A model generated the notes under the pieces. It ran no database searches and was not told the origin of the DNA. It saw only the letters and a list, made by a program, of their open reading frames with translations. Made by a program: the position numbers and the translations under genes. A DNA stretch of 44,879 bases from an uncultured bacterium. GTDB taxonomy: Bacteria; CAIWAD01. The stretch lies in the NCBI GenBank assembly GCA_903910645.1, contig CAIWAD010000042.1:1-44879 (forward strand). Direction: 5' to 3'. Positions 8,263-15,740 of this stretch are shown piece by piece (the stretch's first letter is position 1; each line of letters begins with the position of its first letter).

Positions 8263-8592
8263 TCAGGCCTCGTCCTGGCTGCGCCAGTCCCCGTTGAACA
8301 CCTGGCCGTGCTGGGCGCGCAACCGGGCTTCCTCCACCCCTCGCCCCAGTTTGTGGTAAAGGAAAATCCCCAGACCACTCGAGACGCCCGTTCCCGCGAA
8401 AAGCAGGAAGAAGGCCAGCATGGCCAGCAGGGAATTGCGCGTGGGCTCCGCCAGCAGCATCAGCACCGTGAAGAGCAGGTAGGCCAGGAATGCGCCTCCA
8501 GCAAAGGCGGCCAGTCCCGCCAGCGCGCACCACAAAGGGGGACGCGGCGCCCGTGGCGGTCGCGTGGCCTCCAGCGGATCCAGCTCAGTCAT
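8263..8592 (-). CDS. small two-TM membrane protein, unknown function
   Basis: This 109-residue protein has two predicted transmembrane segments (about residues 15-40 and 48-72), a Pro/Arg-rich N-terminal region, and a polar C-terminal tail. I chose the ATG at 8592 because GGAGG lies five bases upstream; an upstream in-frame ATG at 8607 lacks such a site. The start overlaps the 3' end of the GGQ-protein gene by 8 bases, so translation is probably coupled. No family is recognised. It closes the operon that begins with the Tricorn-like protease. Confidence 0.7.
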   Translation of the reverse strand: MTELDPLEATRPPRAPRPPLWCALAGLAAFAGGAFLAYLLFTVLMLLAEPTRNSLLAMLAFFLLFAGTGVSSGLGIFLYHKLGRGVEEARLRAQHGQVFNGDWRSQDEA

Positions 8593-8935
8593 GACCGCCT
8601 CCATCACCCGGGGACCGCCGATTCTTCTTCACCTGGGAATTGCGCCGCTTGTCGGACAGGATGCGCTCCTTCACCCGCCTCAGGCGCGTGTGCCGCGTCA
8701 CGCGGGGAATGGCCACCCGGGAGGCGGCTTCCAGGCGCTGGGCCAACCGCTCCAGCGCCAGCTCAAGATTCTGGTGCTGGCTGCGCGTCTCGTCGCACAC
8801 CACACGCAGACCGCTGGGCAGGTGCAGCACATCCACCCGGCTCTCGGTGACATTGCGATGCTGTCCGCCAGGCCCGGAGCCCCGTGAGCGCCGCACCAGG
8901 CAATCCCGCAGCAGTTCCGCCAGCTCTTCCCTCAC
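8585..8935 (-). CDS. GGQ-motif peptide chain release factor-like protein
   Basis: This 116-residue protein consists of the catalytic GGQ domain of class I release factors. GSGPGGQHRN carries the GGQ that triggers peptidyl-tRNA hydrolysis, and SQHQNLELALERL matches the helix after the domain. The C-terminus is strongly basic (RRVKERILSDKRRNSQVKKNRR), recalling the ribosome-tunnel tail of ArfB/YaeJ and mitochondrial ICT1, which rescue stalled ribosomes without reading a stop codon. The codon-recognition domain of RF1/RF2 is absent. Ribosome rescue is therefore the likely role, but it could be another RF-related hydrolase. The start is a GTG that overlaps the Tricorn stop (GTGA). Confidence 0.8.
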   Translation of the reverse strand: MREELAELLRDCLVRRSRGSGPGGQHRNVTESRVDVLHLPSGLRVVCDETRSQHQNLELALERLAQRLEAASRVAIPRVTRHTRLRRVKERILSDKRRNSQVKKNRRSPGDGGGHD

Positions 8936-11900
8936 CGCGTGGGCTTCTCCCCGATCTCCTTCAGCAGCTCAGCCACCGCGGCTTCCAGCTGAAGGTCCCG
9001 CCCCGCCTCCACCGTACCCGGCGCGTTGTCTACGCGGATGTCCGGTTCCAGCTGATGGTTCTCCAGGAACAGGCCGGACTCGTCGCGCAGGCCCACTTCG
9101 GGAATGCCGAAGACCAGACCTCCGCCCATCAGGCCCTCCCACCACACGCTGGTGCCTGTGCCCGCCACCGGCATGCCCACCAGCTTGCCCAGCTGGTTGA
9201 ACTTGTAGGCGAAAGGAAAGCAGTGGGCGTCGCTGTAGTTGGATTCATTCATGATGACGATGGAAGGCCTCAGCCAGTTCTGCCAGGGCTCCTCGCCCAG
9301 CTCGTGGCCGTCCGGCCGCACCACATTGCGGAAGACACGCGTTCCGCCCAGGAACATGATCAGCTCGTTGGTAAGGTTGCCGCCACCGTTGTAACGGCTG
9401 TCCACCACCAGCGCCTCCTTGTCCGCGCAGCGTCCCAGTGCTTCGTGCACCAGGCGGCGATAGGATCCGCCGTCCATGCTTGCCACATGCACATAGCCCA
9501 GGCGCCCTTTGGACAAACGCTCCACTTCGGCGGCATTGCGATCCACCCAGCGCTGGTAGTGCAGCTGCTGGCGCTGGCCGCCGTCGCCGGCCTTCACCAC
9601 CTCGTCGTAGGCCTTGCCCTTGGCATCCCGCAGACTGAGGCGCAGGCGGTCGCCCGCGCGGCGATTCAATCCCTGCCAGGCGACATCCCGGCCGCCCACC
9701 GGCCTGCCCTCCACCTGAAGCAGCACATCCCCCACCGCGATGCGGCTGGTGCTGCGGGCGCAAGGGCCCTGGGGCAGTATTTCCAGGATGCGCCAGCCTT
9801 CGCCCTGCCAGGCGGGATCGAAGAGCAGGCCCAGATCCGCCGTGGCATCGCCATCCTCCGCCCCGCGTGACACAAAGCAGCCGGTGTGGGAGGCATTGAG
9901 TTCGCCCAGCAGCTCAGACATGCACTCGGCGAAATCGCGGTCGTGGTCCAGGGCCGGCAGATAGCGGCGATAAATCCGGCCAAGTCCTTCCCAATCCACA
10001 CCGTGCAAATGCTGGTCGTAGAATTTCTCGCGCACTTGCCGCCAGATGTGGTCGAACTGGTACTCCCACTCCTTGTCCTGGTGCAGGGTCATCTCCGGCC
10101 TGGTGGCCACATCCTCAGGCGATGCATCCGCCAGCTTGAAGGCCATGATGCGACCGCCCGGCGCCAGGATGTAGAGCGCCTCGTCCGTCTGCCCCACAAA
10201 GGAGCCGTGATCCAGCTCCAGTTCTCCCAGCAAGGTGCTCTCGCCCTTGCGCAGCTTGGTTTCGTACAAGTTGAAGCCCTTGGTGTGGGCGGCCAGGGTG
10301 TAAAGGGTCTCACCGTCCTTGCTCAGGATGAAGTCCGCCAGCACGGCCGATGTGGTGCTCAGGCGGCGCACGCGGCGATCAATGCCCGCCAGCTCCACCT
10401 CCACATGAACAGAGTCCTCCGTGGCTTCCAGATCCTCGTCCTTGTGGCCCTTGCGCCCGGGCTTCTCCTCTTCAGCCACCTTGGCCAGACTGTCCGCCTC
10501 ATTGAAACTCTGCAGTTCCTCCTCGTCCATGGTGAACCACTCGTGACCCGCCTTGGACAGCCCCAACAGGTAGACATCCTCCTGGCCTCCCCAGCCGCCC
10601 TGGCTCTTCATGCCCTGGCGGTCGCCCCGGAAAAGCACGGCCTTGCCATTGGCCGCCCAGCGGGGCTCGTAGTCCTCGAAGCCGCTCTGGCTGATGTTCG
10701 TCCACTGGCCTCCCGCGGCGGGCACCAGCCCCACCTCGCTGGACCAGCGCCCCTTGTCAGGGAAATGGAAGGTGAACCATTTGCTGTCCGGCGACCAGGC
10801 GAAAGCCTGATCCCCGTCCACATAGCTGTAACCCAGGCGCTCGGGCAGCACCACGCGCACGGCCTTGCTCTTCAGATTCAGGACGCGCAGCTCCGTGCGC
10901 CGCGCCAGGAAGGCCAATTCCTTCCCATCGGGCGACAGGCGTGGCTGGAAGCAGTCATCAGGCCCGTCCACCAGGCAATCCTCGGTGATGAGGGCGGCGG
11001 TGGTGAAGTGCAGGTCCTCTTTGCGGCCCAGCTGGCTGCGGTAGATGCGCCAGCAGCCCTTGCGCTCCCCGGCGTAGACCAAACTGCGCCCGTCCGGGCC
11101 GAAGCTAAGGCCGCGCTCCTGCTCCGGCGTGTCCGTGATGCGGCGCGTGGTGCCGTGGGCCACGCTGGACACGAAGACCTCTCCATGGGCAATGAACGCC
11201 ATCTCCTTGCCGTCCGGGGACAGCAGTGCCTCGCTGATCTCCCCGTCCAGGGGCAGGTTCACCGGGTGGGAGGCGCGGGTGTCCGCGCCCAATTCCACTT
11301 GCAGCTTGCGAGGCTGACCGCCCTCACGCAGCGTCCACAGCGCGCCGCCCTGGGTGTAGCACAACAGGCCATCGCGGCTGATGCCCAGGCCGCGCACGGG
11401 CTCTTGCTTGTGGAAGCTGATCTGGCGCGCCGGGCCGTCCACCTCCCCGGCGAAAATGTTCAGGCAGCTGTCCCGCTCGCTGATGAAATAGAAGCCACCC
11501 TGCGGCCGCCACACGGGTTCGCGATCCTCGCCGGCGAAGCGCGTGGCCTGCACCTGGCTGCCGTCGGGCTTGCGCAACCAGATTTCGCGCGCCGCCGAGC
11601 TGGTGTGGTGCTTGCGGAATTCATCCTCATAGGAGATGACGCGCTCGTAGAGCCAGCCCTGTGCTCCCACGGCCACCTCTTCCGCGGCCAACAGGTTCTC
11701 ATTACGCAGCTCGCCCGTCTCCACATCCACGCTGTAAAGTTCGCCAGGCCAGCCGGAGGGCGCCTGACGGCTGCCGGGCAGTCCACTGCGTCCGCTGGTG
11801 AACAGCACGCGGCGGCCATCGGGCAGGAAGTCCCAGGGATGATCCCCCGAGCTGTGGAAGGTGAGGCGGGTCTCCGGGCCGCCTTCCGCCGGCACGCGGA

Positions 11901-12198
11901 AGAGATCGTAGTTGCCGTGGCGGTCGGAGGCGTAAACCAGGGTTTTCCCATCGGGGGACCACACCGGACGCGTCTCGTGGAACTCGTTGCGCGTCAAGGC
12001 GCGCGCGCGGCCTCCTTCCGCGGAAACCACCCACAAGTCCCCCATGGCGGAGAAGGCAATAAGCGTGCCATCGGGAGAAAGGGATGGATGCCGGAACCAG
12101 CTGGCCTTTTCCTCCGGCGTGGCGGCAATGCCCTGTGCGCTGCAAAGCAGCAGGGTGGTGAGCAGGGACAAGCCGACGGTGCGTGGGCGCGGAGCCAT
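8932..12198 (-). CDS. Tricorn-type S41 protease, secreted
   Basis: This protein of 1088 residues starts at an ATG with an excellent AGGAGG site; an in-frame ATG 29 codons upstream lacks this and would hide the signal peptide (MAPRPRTVGLSLLTTLLL...). The order is signal peptide, WD/TolB-like beta-propeller repeats (FRHPSLSPDGTLIAFS, PVWSPDGKTLVYASD and similar to about residue 650), a helical C1-like region, a PDZ domain, and the S41 peptidase core. The Tricorn catalytic residues are recognisable: S770-H771 in NASHTG, S989 in NYSDAH and E1046 in LENHQLEPDI. The intervals 771-989-1046 (218, 57) nearly equal the 746-965-1023 of archaeal Tricorn. Predicted role: processive degradation of peptides in the periplasm or outside the cell. 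Confidence 0.92.
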   Translation of the reverse strand: MAPRPRTVGLSLLTTLLLCSAQGIAATPEEKASWFRHPSLSPDGTLIAFSAMGDLWVVSAEGGRARALTRNEFHETRPVWSPDGKTLVYASDRHGNYDLFRVPAEGGPETRLTFHSSGDHPWDFLPDGRRVLFTSGRSGLPGSRQAPSGWPGELYSVDVETGELRNENLLAAEEVAVGAQGWLYERVISYEDEFRKHHTSSAAREIWLRKPDGSQVQATRFAGEDREPVWRPQGGFYFISERDSCLNIFAGEVDGPARQISFHKQEPVRGLGISRDGLLCYTQGGALWTLREGGQPRKLQVELGADTRASHPVNLPLDGEISEALLSPDGKEMAFIAHGEVFVSSVAHGTTRRITDTPEQERGLSFGPDGRSLVYAGERKGCWRIYRSQLGRKEDLHFTTAALITEDCLVDGPDDCFQPRLSPDGKELAFLARRTELRVLNLKSKAVRVVLPERLGYSYVDGDQAFAWSPDSKWFTFHFPDKGRWSSEVGLVPAAGGQWTNISQSGFEDYEPRWAANGKAVLFRGDRQGMKSQGGWGGQEDVYLLGLSKAGHEWFTMDEEELQSFNEADSLAKVAEEEKPGRKGHKDEDLEATEDSVHVEVELAGIDRRVRRLSTTSAVLADFILSKDGETLYTLAAHTKGFNLYETKLRKGESTLLGELELDHGSFVGQTDEALYILAPGGRIMAFKLADASPEDVATRPEMTLHQDKEWEYQFDHIWRQVREKFYDQHLHGVDWEGLGRIYRRYLPALDHDRDFAECMSELLGELNASHTGCFVSRGAEDGDATADLGLLFDPAWQGEGWRILEILPQGPCARSTSRIAVGDVLLQVEGRPVGGRDVAWQGLNRRAGDRLRLSLRDAKGKAYDEVVKAGDGGQRQQLHYQRWVDRNAAEVERLSKGRLGYVHVASMDGGSYRRLVHEALGRCADKEALVVDSRYNGGGNLTNELIMFLGGTRVFRNVVRPDGHELGEEPWQNWLRPSIVIMNESNYSDAHCFPFAYKFNQLGKLVGMPVAGTGTSVWWEGLMGGGLVFGIPEVGLRDESGLFLENHQLEPDIRVDNAPGTVEAGRDLQLEAAVAELLKEIGEKPTR

Positions 12199-12270
12199 GC
12201 GCTCCTCCTGTGCTGTGGTGTGAAAGGGCCAATCCCGCTGTGGCAGAGGGACGGCCATGGACAAAGCAGG

Positions 12271-12294
12271 CCTTGATTGCTTCATTTGTCAAGG
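12271..12294. promoter_or_regulatory. inverted repeat between divergent genes
   Basis: CCTTGA and TCAAGG form a 6-base inverted repeat with a 12-base spacer in the 117-base gap between the Tricorn-like gene and the divergent PepSY-type gene. The position would suit an operator acting on both directions. The match is short and the role is a guess. Confidence 0.25.
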
Positions 12295-12315
12295 CGCTGA
12301 CAACCTGGAAGGGCC

Positions 12316-12720
12316 ATGAAGACCTGGCGCAAGGTCCACATCTTCAGCTTTGGCTACTTCAAAGTGGTCAGTCTGGTGAGCAGCATCATCCTGCTCATCA
12401 TTGCCCTCACGGGCTTTCTGTTCAACCATCGCCACGACTTCTCATTCCTGGAAACCGCGCGGGTGCCCTCCTGGGCGCTGCCCGATGCCTACCAGGAACG
12501 GCTGGATCGCACGCGCAAGGCCCAGGGTCTGGAGGATCTCTTTCCGGAAGAGGCCAAGAGCGTGCCCATCATGTGGCTGGTGATCGATCTGCATAATGGC
12601 GAATTTTTCGGGGGGCTTCCCGGGCGCCTTTTCTACGATTTGATGGCGGCCAGCCTGGGAACGCTGTCCATCACCGGCATCTGGATGTACTGGCGCATCC
12701 GCAAACGCTCGCGCTGGTAA
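12316..12720 (+). CDS. PepSY-associated TM helix family protein
   Basis: This 134-residue inner-membrane protein has an N-terminal transmembrane helix (about 16-40, ending GFLFNH), an extracytoplasmic domain of about 65 residues, and a C-terminal helix. The pattern DLHNGEFFGGLPGRLFYDLMAASLGTLSITGIWMYWRIR is the family's typical end: a short PepSY-like strand and the TM helix finishing in Trp-Tyr-Trp with a basic anchor. Related proteins accompany iron-siderophore or metal uptake and electron transfer; the function here is not shown. GGAAGG precedes the ATG. The DUF4920-like gene follows after 24 bases, suggesting an operon. Confidence 0.75.
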   Translation: MKTWRKVHIFSFGYFKVVSLVSSIILLIIALTGFLFNHRHDFSFLETARVPSWALPDAYQERLDRTRKAQGLEDLFPEEAKSVPIMWLVIDLHNGEFFGGLPGRLFYDLMAASLGTLSITGIWMYWRIRKRSRW

Positions 12721-12744
12721 GCCAACACGCAAAGGGGGATTGGG

Positions 12745-13230
12745 ATGAACACGCTGAAGAAGGCCGCGCTGGCGGTGGTGACCCTGTTGGTGGCGGTGGG
12801 CCTTTCCCAGGCCGCCAAGCCCGCCAGCTACAACCTGGACGAGCTGGCCAAGAACATCAACACGCTCGAGAAGAAGCAGATCGTCCTCACCGGCACGGTG
12901 GTGGGCGCCTGCAAGAGCGGTTGCAAGATGTGGGTGGCCATGGGCGACTACAAGGATGGCGATCTCTTCGCCCTGGTGCGCGCCAAGGACGACGCCTTCA
13001 CCTTTGACACCAAGTCCACCGGCAAGAAGGTGGAGCTGACGGGCTATGCCGTGGGCAACTACCTGGACTTCTGCGCCGACGAAGCCGCCGGCGGCGAGAA
13101 GGCCAAGGCGGCGAAGGAAGAGAAGGCCTCCGGCTCCTGCAAGGCCCCGGTGAACACGGATCCCAAGGCCAAGGCCGAGAAGAAGCTGCAGGATCTGACC
13201 TTCTTCGCCACCAAGATCAGCTACAAGTAG
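12745..13230 (+). CDS. periplasmic DUF4920-like OB-fold protein
   Basis: This 161-residue exported protein has a clear signal peptide (MNTLKKAALAVVTLLVAVGLSQA, cut about residue 23). The middle contains KQIVLTGTVVGACKSGCKMWV and KKVELTGYAVG, two beta-rich segments flanking a CxxxC pair. This resembles the DUF4920 pattern, in which a GC-containing loop sits inside a small OB-like barrel. A Lys/Ala/Glu-rich low-complexity segment (about 112-130) precedes the last strands. The cysteines could bind metal or form a disulfide. The RBS is AAAGGGGG. Its neighbour is the PepSY-type membrane protein; joint metal or redox handling is possible but unproven. Confidence 0.7.
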   Translation: MNTLKKAALAVVTLLVAVGLSQAAKPASYNLDELAKNINTLEKKQIVLTGTVVGACKSGCKMWVAMGDYKDGDLFALVRAKDDAFTFDTKSTGKKVELTGYAVGNYLDFCADEAAGGEKAKAAKEEKASGSCKAPVNTDPKAKAEKKLQDLTFFATKISYK

Positions 13231-13315
13231 CATCCGGGACGCCTTGCCCGGATCACGCTTCGCTACCGGCATCGGGGCTTCCCCCATTTGGGGAGAGGTA
13301 GGGATTCCGGTAGCG
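13231..13315. repeat. intergenic nested inverted repeats
   Basis: Downstream of the DUF4920-like gene, ATCCGGG/CCCGGAT (13232-13238 and 13247-13253) forms a 7-base stem without a T tract. Next, CGCTACCGG (13261-13269) and CCGGTAGCG (13307-13315) form a perfect 9-base inverted repeat. It encloses a small hairpin, TCCCC-loop-GGGGA (13280-13294). The region could be a terminator, a 5' structure of the following dehydrogenase mRNA, or a REP-like dispersed element; it occurs only once in the window. Confidence 0.45.
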
Positions 13316-13358
13316 CTTTCATGTTTCCATTCCACGACCCGCATTTCAGGAGAGTCCG

Positions 13359-14510
13359 ATGTCCGATAACCATGCCCTTACCCATTTGCGTGAGGAAGAG
13401 CAGTTCTTCTTCGAGACCGTGCGCGACTTCGCCTGCGAGAAAGTCCTTCCCCTGCGCGAGCGCATGGACCACGAGGGCAAGATGGACCCGGCCCTGATGA
13501 AGAGCCTGTGGGAAATGGGCCTGATGGGCATTGAAATCCCGGAGAAGTGGGGCGGCGCCGAGGGCAGTTTCTTCATGAGCTGCCTGGCCATCGAGGCCAT
13601 GTCCATGGTGGACGCCGCCGTGGCCGTGGTGGTGGATGTGCAGAACACCCTGGTGATCAACGCCCTGCTCCGCTGGGGCAGCGAGGACATCAAGGACCGC
13701 TACCTGCCCCTGCTGGCAGAGAAGTGGCTGGGCGCCTATGCCCTTAGCGAGGCGGGCTCGGGCAGTGACGCCTTCGCCCTGAGCTGCCGGGCGGAGGAGC
13801 AGCCGGACCACTGGATCCTCAATGGCCAGAAGCTGTGGATCACCAACGCCGGCGAGGCCGAGCTCTTCATTGTGTTCGCCAATGTGAACCCCGACGCCGG
13901 CCATCGCGGCATCACCGCATTCCTGGTGGAGCGCGGCTTCGAAGGGTTCAGCGTGGGCAAGAAGGAGGACAAGCTGGGCATCCGCGCCTCCTCCACCTGC
14001 GAACTGGTGCTGAAGGACTGCCGCGTGCCCAAGGCCAATGTGCTGGGCGAAGTGGGCGTGGGCTACAAGGTGGCCATTGAGACCCTCAACGAAGGCCGCA
14101 TCGGCATTGGCGCACAGATGGTGGGCCTGGCCCAGGGCTGCCTGGACTACACCAAAGGCTACCTGAGCGAGCGCAAGCAATTCGGCAAGCCCCTGGCCGC
14201 CTTCCAGGGCGTGCAGTTCCAGTTCGCCCAGATGGCGGCGGAGCTGGAGGCGTCGCGTCTGTGCGTGTACAACGCCGCCCGCCTGCGCGAGACGGGCAAG
14301 GCCTTCGTGCGCGAGGCCGCCGTGGCCAAGCTCATCAGCAGCCAGATGGCCCAGCGTGTCACCAGCCAGTGCCTGGACCTGCTTGGCGGCTACGGCTTCG
14401 TGAAGGAATACCCGGTGGAGAAGTTCTTCCGCGACGCGAAGATCGGCACCATCTACGAAGGCACCACCAACATGCAGCTGATGACCATTGCCAAGATGCT
14501 GCTCGGTTAA
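13359..14510 (+). CDS. acyl-CoA dehydrogenase, short-chain type
   Basis: This 383-residue FAD enzyme performs the alpha,beta-dehydrogenation of acyl-CoA. The family signatures are all present: YALSEAGSGSDAFAL (FAD-binding signature), KLWITNAGEAELFIVFA, KLGIRASSTCEL, and the C-terminal LLGGYGFVKEYPVEKFFRDAKI followed by IYEGTTNMQ. The catalytic base is E367, its position in short-chain/butyryl-CoA dehydrogenases. No electron-transfer flavoprotein genes are adjacent. The ATG has the RBS AGGAG six bases upstream. A terminator follows at 14531-14553. Chain-length preference cannot be fixed from sequence alone. Confidence 0.95.
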   Translation: MSDNHALTHLREEEQFFFETVRDFACEKVLPLRERMDHEGKMDPALMKSLWEMGLMGIEIPEKWGGAEGSFFMSCLAIEAMSMVDAAVAVVVDVQNTLVINALLRWGSEDIKDRYLPLLAEKWLGAYALSEAGSGSDAFALSCRAEEQPDHWILNGQKLWITNAGEAELFIVFANVNPDAGHRGITAFLVERGFEGFSVGKKEDKLGIRASSTCELVLKDCRVPKANVLGEVGVGYKVAIETLNEGRIGIGAQMVGLAQGCLDYTKGYLSERKQFGKPLAAFQGVQFQFAQMAAELEASRLCVYNAARLRETGKAFVREAAVAKLISSQMAQRVTSQCLDLLGGYGFVKEYPVEKFFRDAKIGTIYEGTTNMQLMTIAKMLLG

Positions 14511-14530
14511 AGCCCTATCCATCATCGTGC

Positions 14531-14553
14531 AAAAGCCCGTCTTGCGGGCCTTT
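14531..14553 (+). terminator. hairpin terminator after acyl-CoA dehydrogenase
   Basis: GCCCG and CGGGC pair across a short TCTTG loop and are flanked by an A run upstream and CTTT downstream, 20 bases after the dehydrogenase stop. The T tract is short, so efficiency is uncertain. Confidence 0.6.
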
Positions 14554-14572
14554 GCCATGCAGGGAGGCTGAC

Positions 14573-15712
14573 ATGGCACGCTTGATCCTCCTTCTCCTCG
14601 CGCTGGCACTTAACGCCGGAGCCGAACCATGGGTGCGCCTTTATGGCGGCGAAGGCGACCAACGGGCCACCGCCGTGGTGGCTTCCCGGGGAGGCGGCTA
14701 CTTCTTCACCGGCGCCACCACGCGCCCGGGCGAGGAACGGGGCGATCTGTGGCTGGTGGCGGTGGACGAGGCGGGAGTCCTGCGCTGGGAGCGCCAGGTG
14801 GGCGTGAAGAAGCGCACGGTGGAGGGCCACGATCTGGTGCAGCTGCAGGATGGCAGCGTGGTGGTGGTGGGGTTGGTGAAGGACGCCAGGAAGCAGAAGC
14901 GGCCGGTGGCTGGCCTGGTGAAGGGCGTGTCGCCCACTGGCACGGACCTGTGGCAGATGGAGATGGACTCCCTCAACCCGCGCTGCCTGCTGCCGCTGGG
15001 CGATGCCCTTTATGTGGCGGGAGGTTTCCAGGGTCAGGGCGGGGCCTGGCTGGGAAAGCTGGATCCTGCTCGCCGGCGTTGGGAATGGAATCAGCGCTTC
15101 TTTTGTGGCGATAGCGCCAGCGTGGGGGCCCTGGCCCTGATGGACGACACGACCCTGGTGATGGTTGGCCTGCGGGGAGCCGCAGGAGCCTTTTGCGCGG
15201 TGGTGGACACGGCGGGGACCTTGCGGCACGCCTATCGCACGGGCACGCCCCACGATCTGCTGCGCGGCGTGGCCGTGCATGGGGACACCATTACGGCGGT
15301 GGGCGGCCACACCAACCGCGACTTCGTGGGAAACCGGGTGTACAACGACTTCATCCTGCGGCTGGACGCCCAGTGCCGGCCACTTGACTCCCTGCGCCTG
15401 TCCACCCGCGAGGTGGAGATCCTGAGCGCCGTGCAGGTGGACGGGGCCACGGTGATGTGCGCGGGGCTCACGGCAGACGACCCTTCCCTGGTGGGAGCCA
15501 CCGCCGGCATCCAGCTGGCGGCCTGGGACGCCTCCCTGAAGCCCCTGTCGCGGCGGCGCTACGCGGGCCTGCACTATGGAGCGGCCAGGGATCTGCTGCC
15601 CCTGCCAGACGGTTGGCTGGTGGCGGGCGTGGCACACCGGGAAGCTCGGGACACCAACGCACAGGCCGTGCTCTTCCGCGTCACTCGCGCGGAGCTGGGG
15701 CCCTCCCGCTGA
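14573..15712 (+). CDS. secreted beta-propeller-like protein
   Basis: This 379-residue protein starts at an ATG preceded by GGGAGG; longer in-frame extensions fall inside the dehydrogenase gene and are rejected. Residues 1-18 (MARLILLLLALALNAGAE) are a signal peptide. The mature part repeats blades of the type GGYFFTGATTRPG, GSVVVVGLVKD, DALYVAGGFQGQG, TLVMVGLRG and TITAVGGHTN, each a beta-strand pair with a central hydrophobic run. This is the pattern of SBBP/kelch-like propellers found in secreted proteins of FCB bacteria. No catalytic motif and no sorting domain are seen. It is probably a periplasmic or surface protein. Confidence 0.75.
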   Translation: MARLILLLLALALNAGAEPWVRLYGGEGDQRATAVVASRGGGYFFTGATTRPGEERGDLWLVAVDEAGVLRWERQVGVKKRTVEGHDLVQLQDGSVVVVGLVKDARKQKRPVAGLVKGVSPTGTDLWQMEMDSLNPRCLLPLGDALYVAGGFQGQGGAWLGKLDPARRRWEWNQRFFCGDSASVGALALMDDTTLVMVGLRGAAGAFCAVVDTAGTLRHAYRTGTPHDLLRGVAVHGDTITAVGGHTNRDFVGNRVYNDFILRLDAQCRPLDSLRLSTREVEILSAVQVDGATVMCAGLTADDPSLVGATAGIQLAAWDASLKPLSRRRYAGLHYGAARDLLPLPDGWLVAGVAHREARDTNAQAVLFRVTRAELGPSR

Positions 15713-15729
15713 TTTCGCCTGCCGCGCCC

Positions 15730-15736
15730 TACCTTG
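15730..15736 (+). promoter_or_regulatory. TACCTTG -7-like box before FAN1-type gene
   Basis: TACCTTG ends four bases before the GTG start at 15741, the same arrangement as at 6063-6069. It suggests a leaderless transcript. GGAG overlaps the space but is too close to the GTG to act as a normal ribosome-binding site. No -33 TTG is found at the expected distance. Confidence 0.35.
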
Positions 15737-15740
15737 GAGC

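Noticed and set aside
9886-12276. A 796-codon plus-strand frame opposite the Tricorn-like gene, and similar long frames opposite hydA (38256-40676) and hydF-hydG (34731-37070).
   Set aside because: They are composition artefacts of high-GC coding DNA: their products are rich in His, Gln, Ala and Arg with no domains, while the opposite strand encodes clear proteins.
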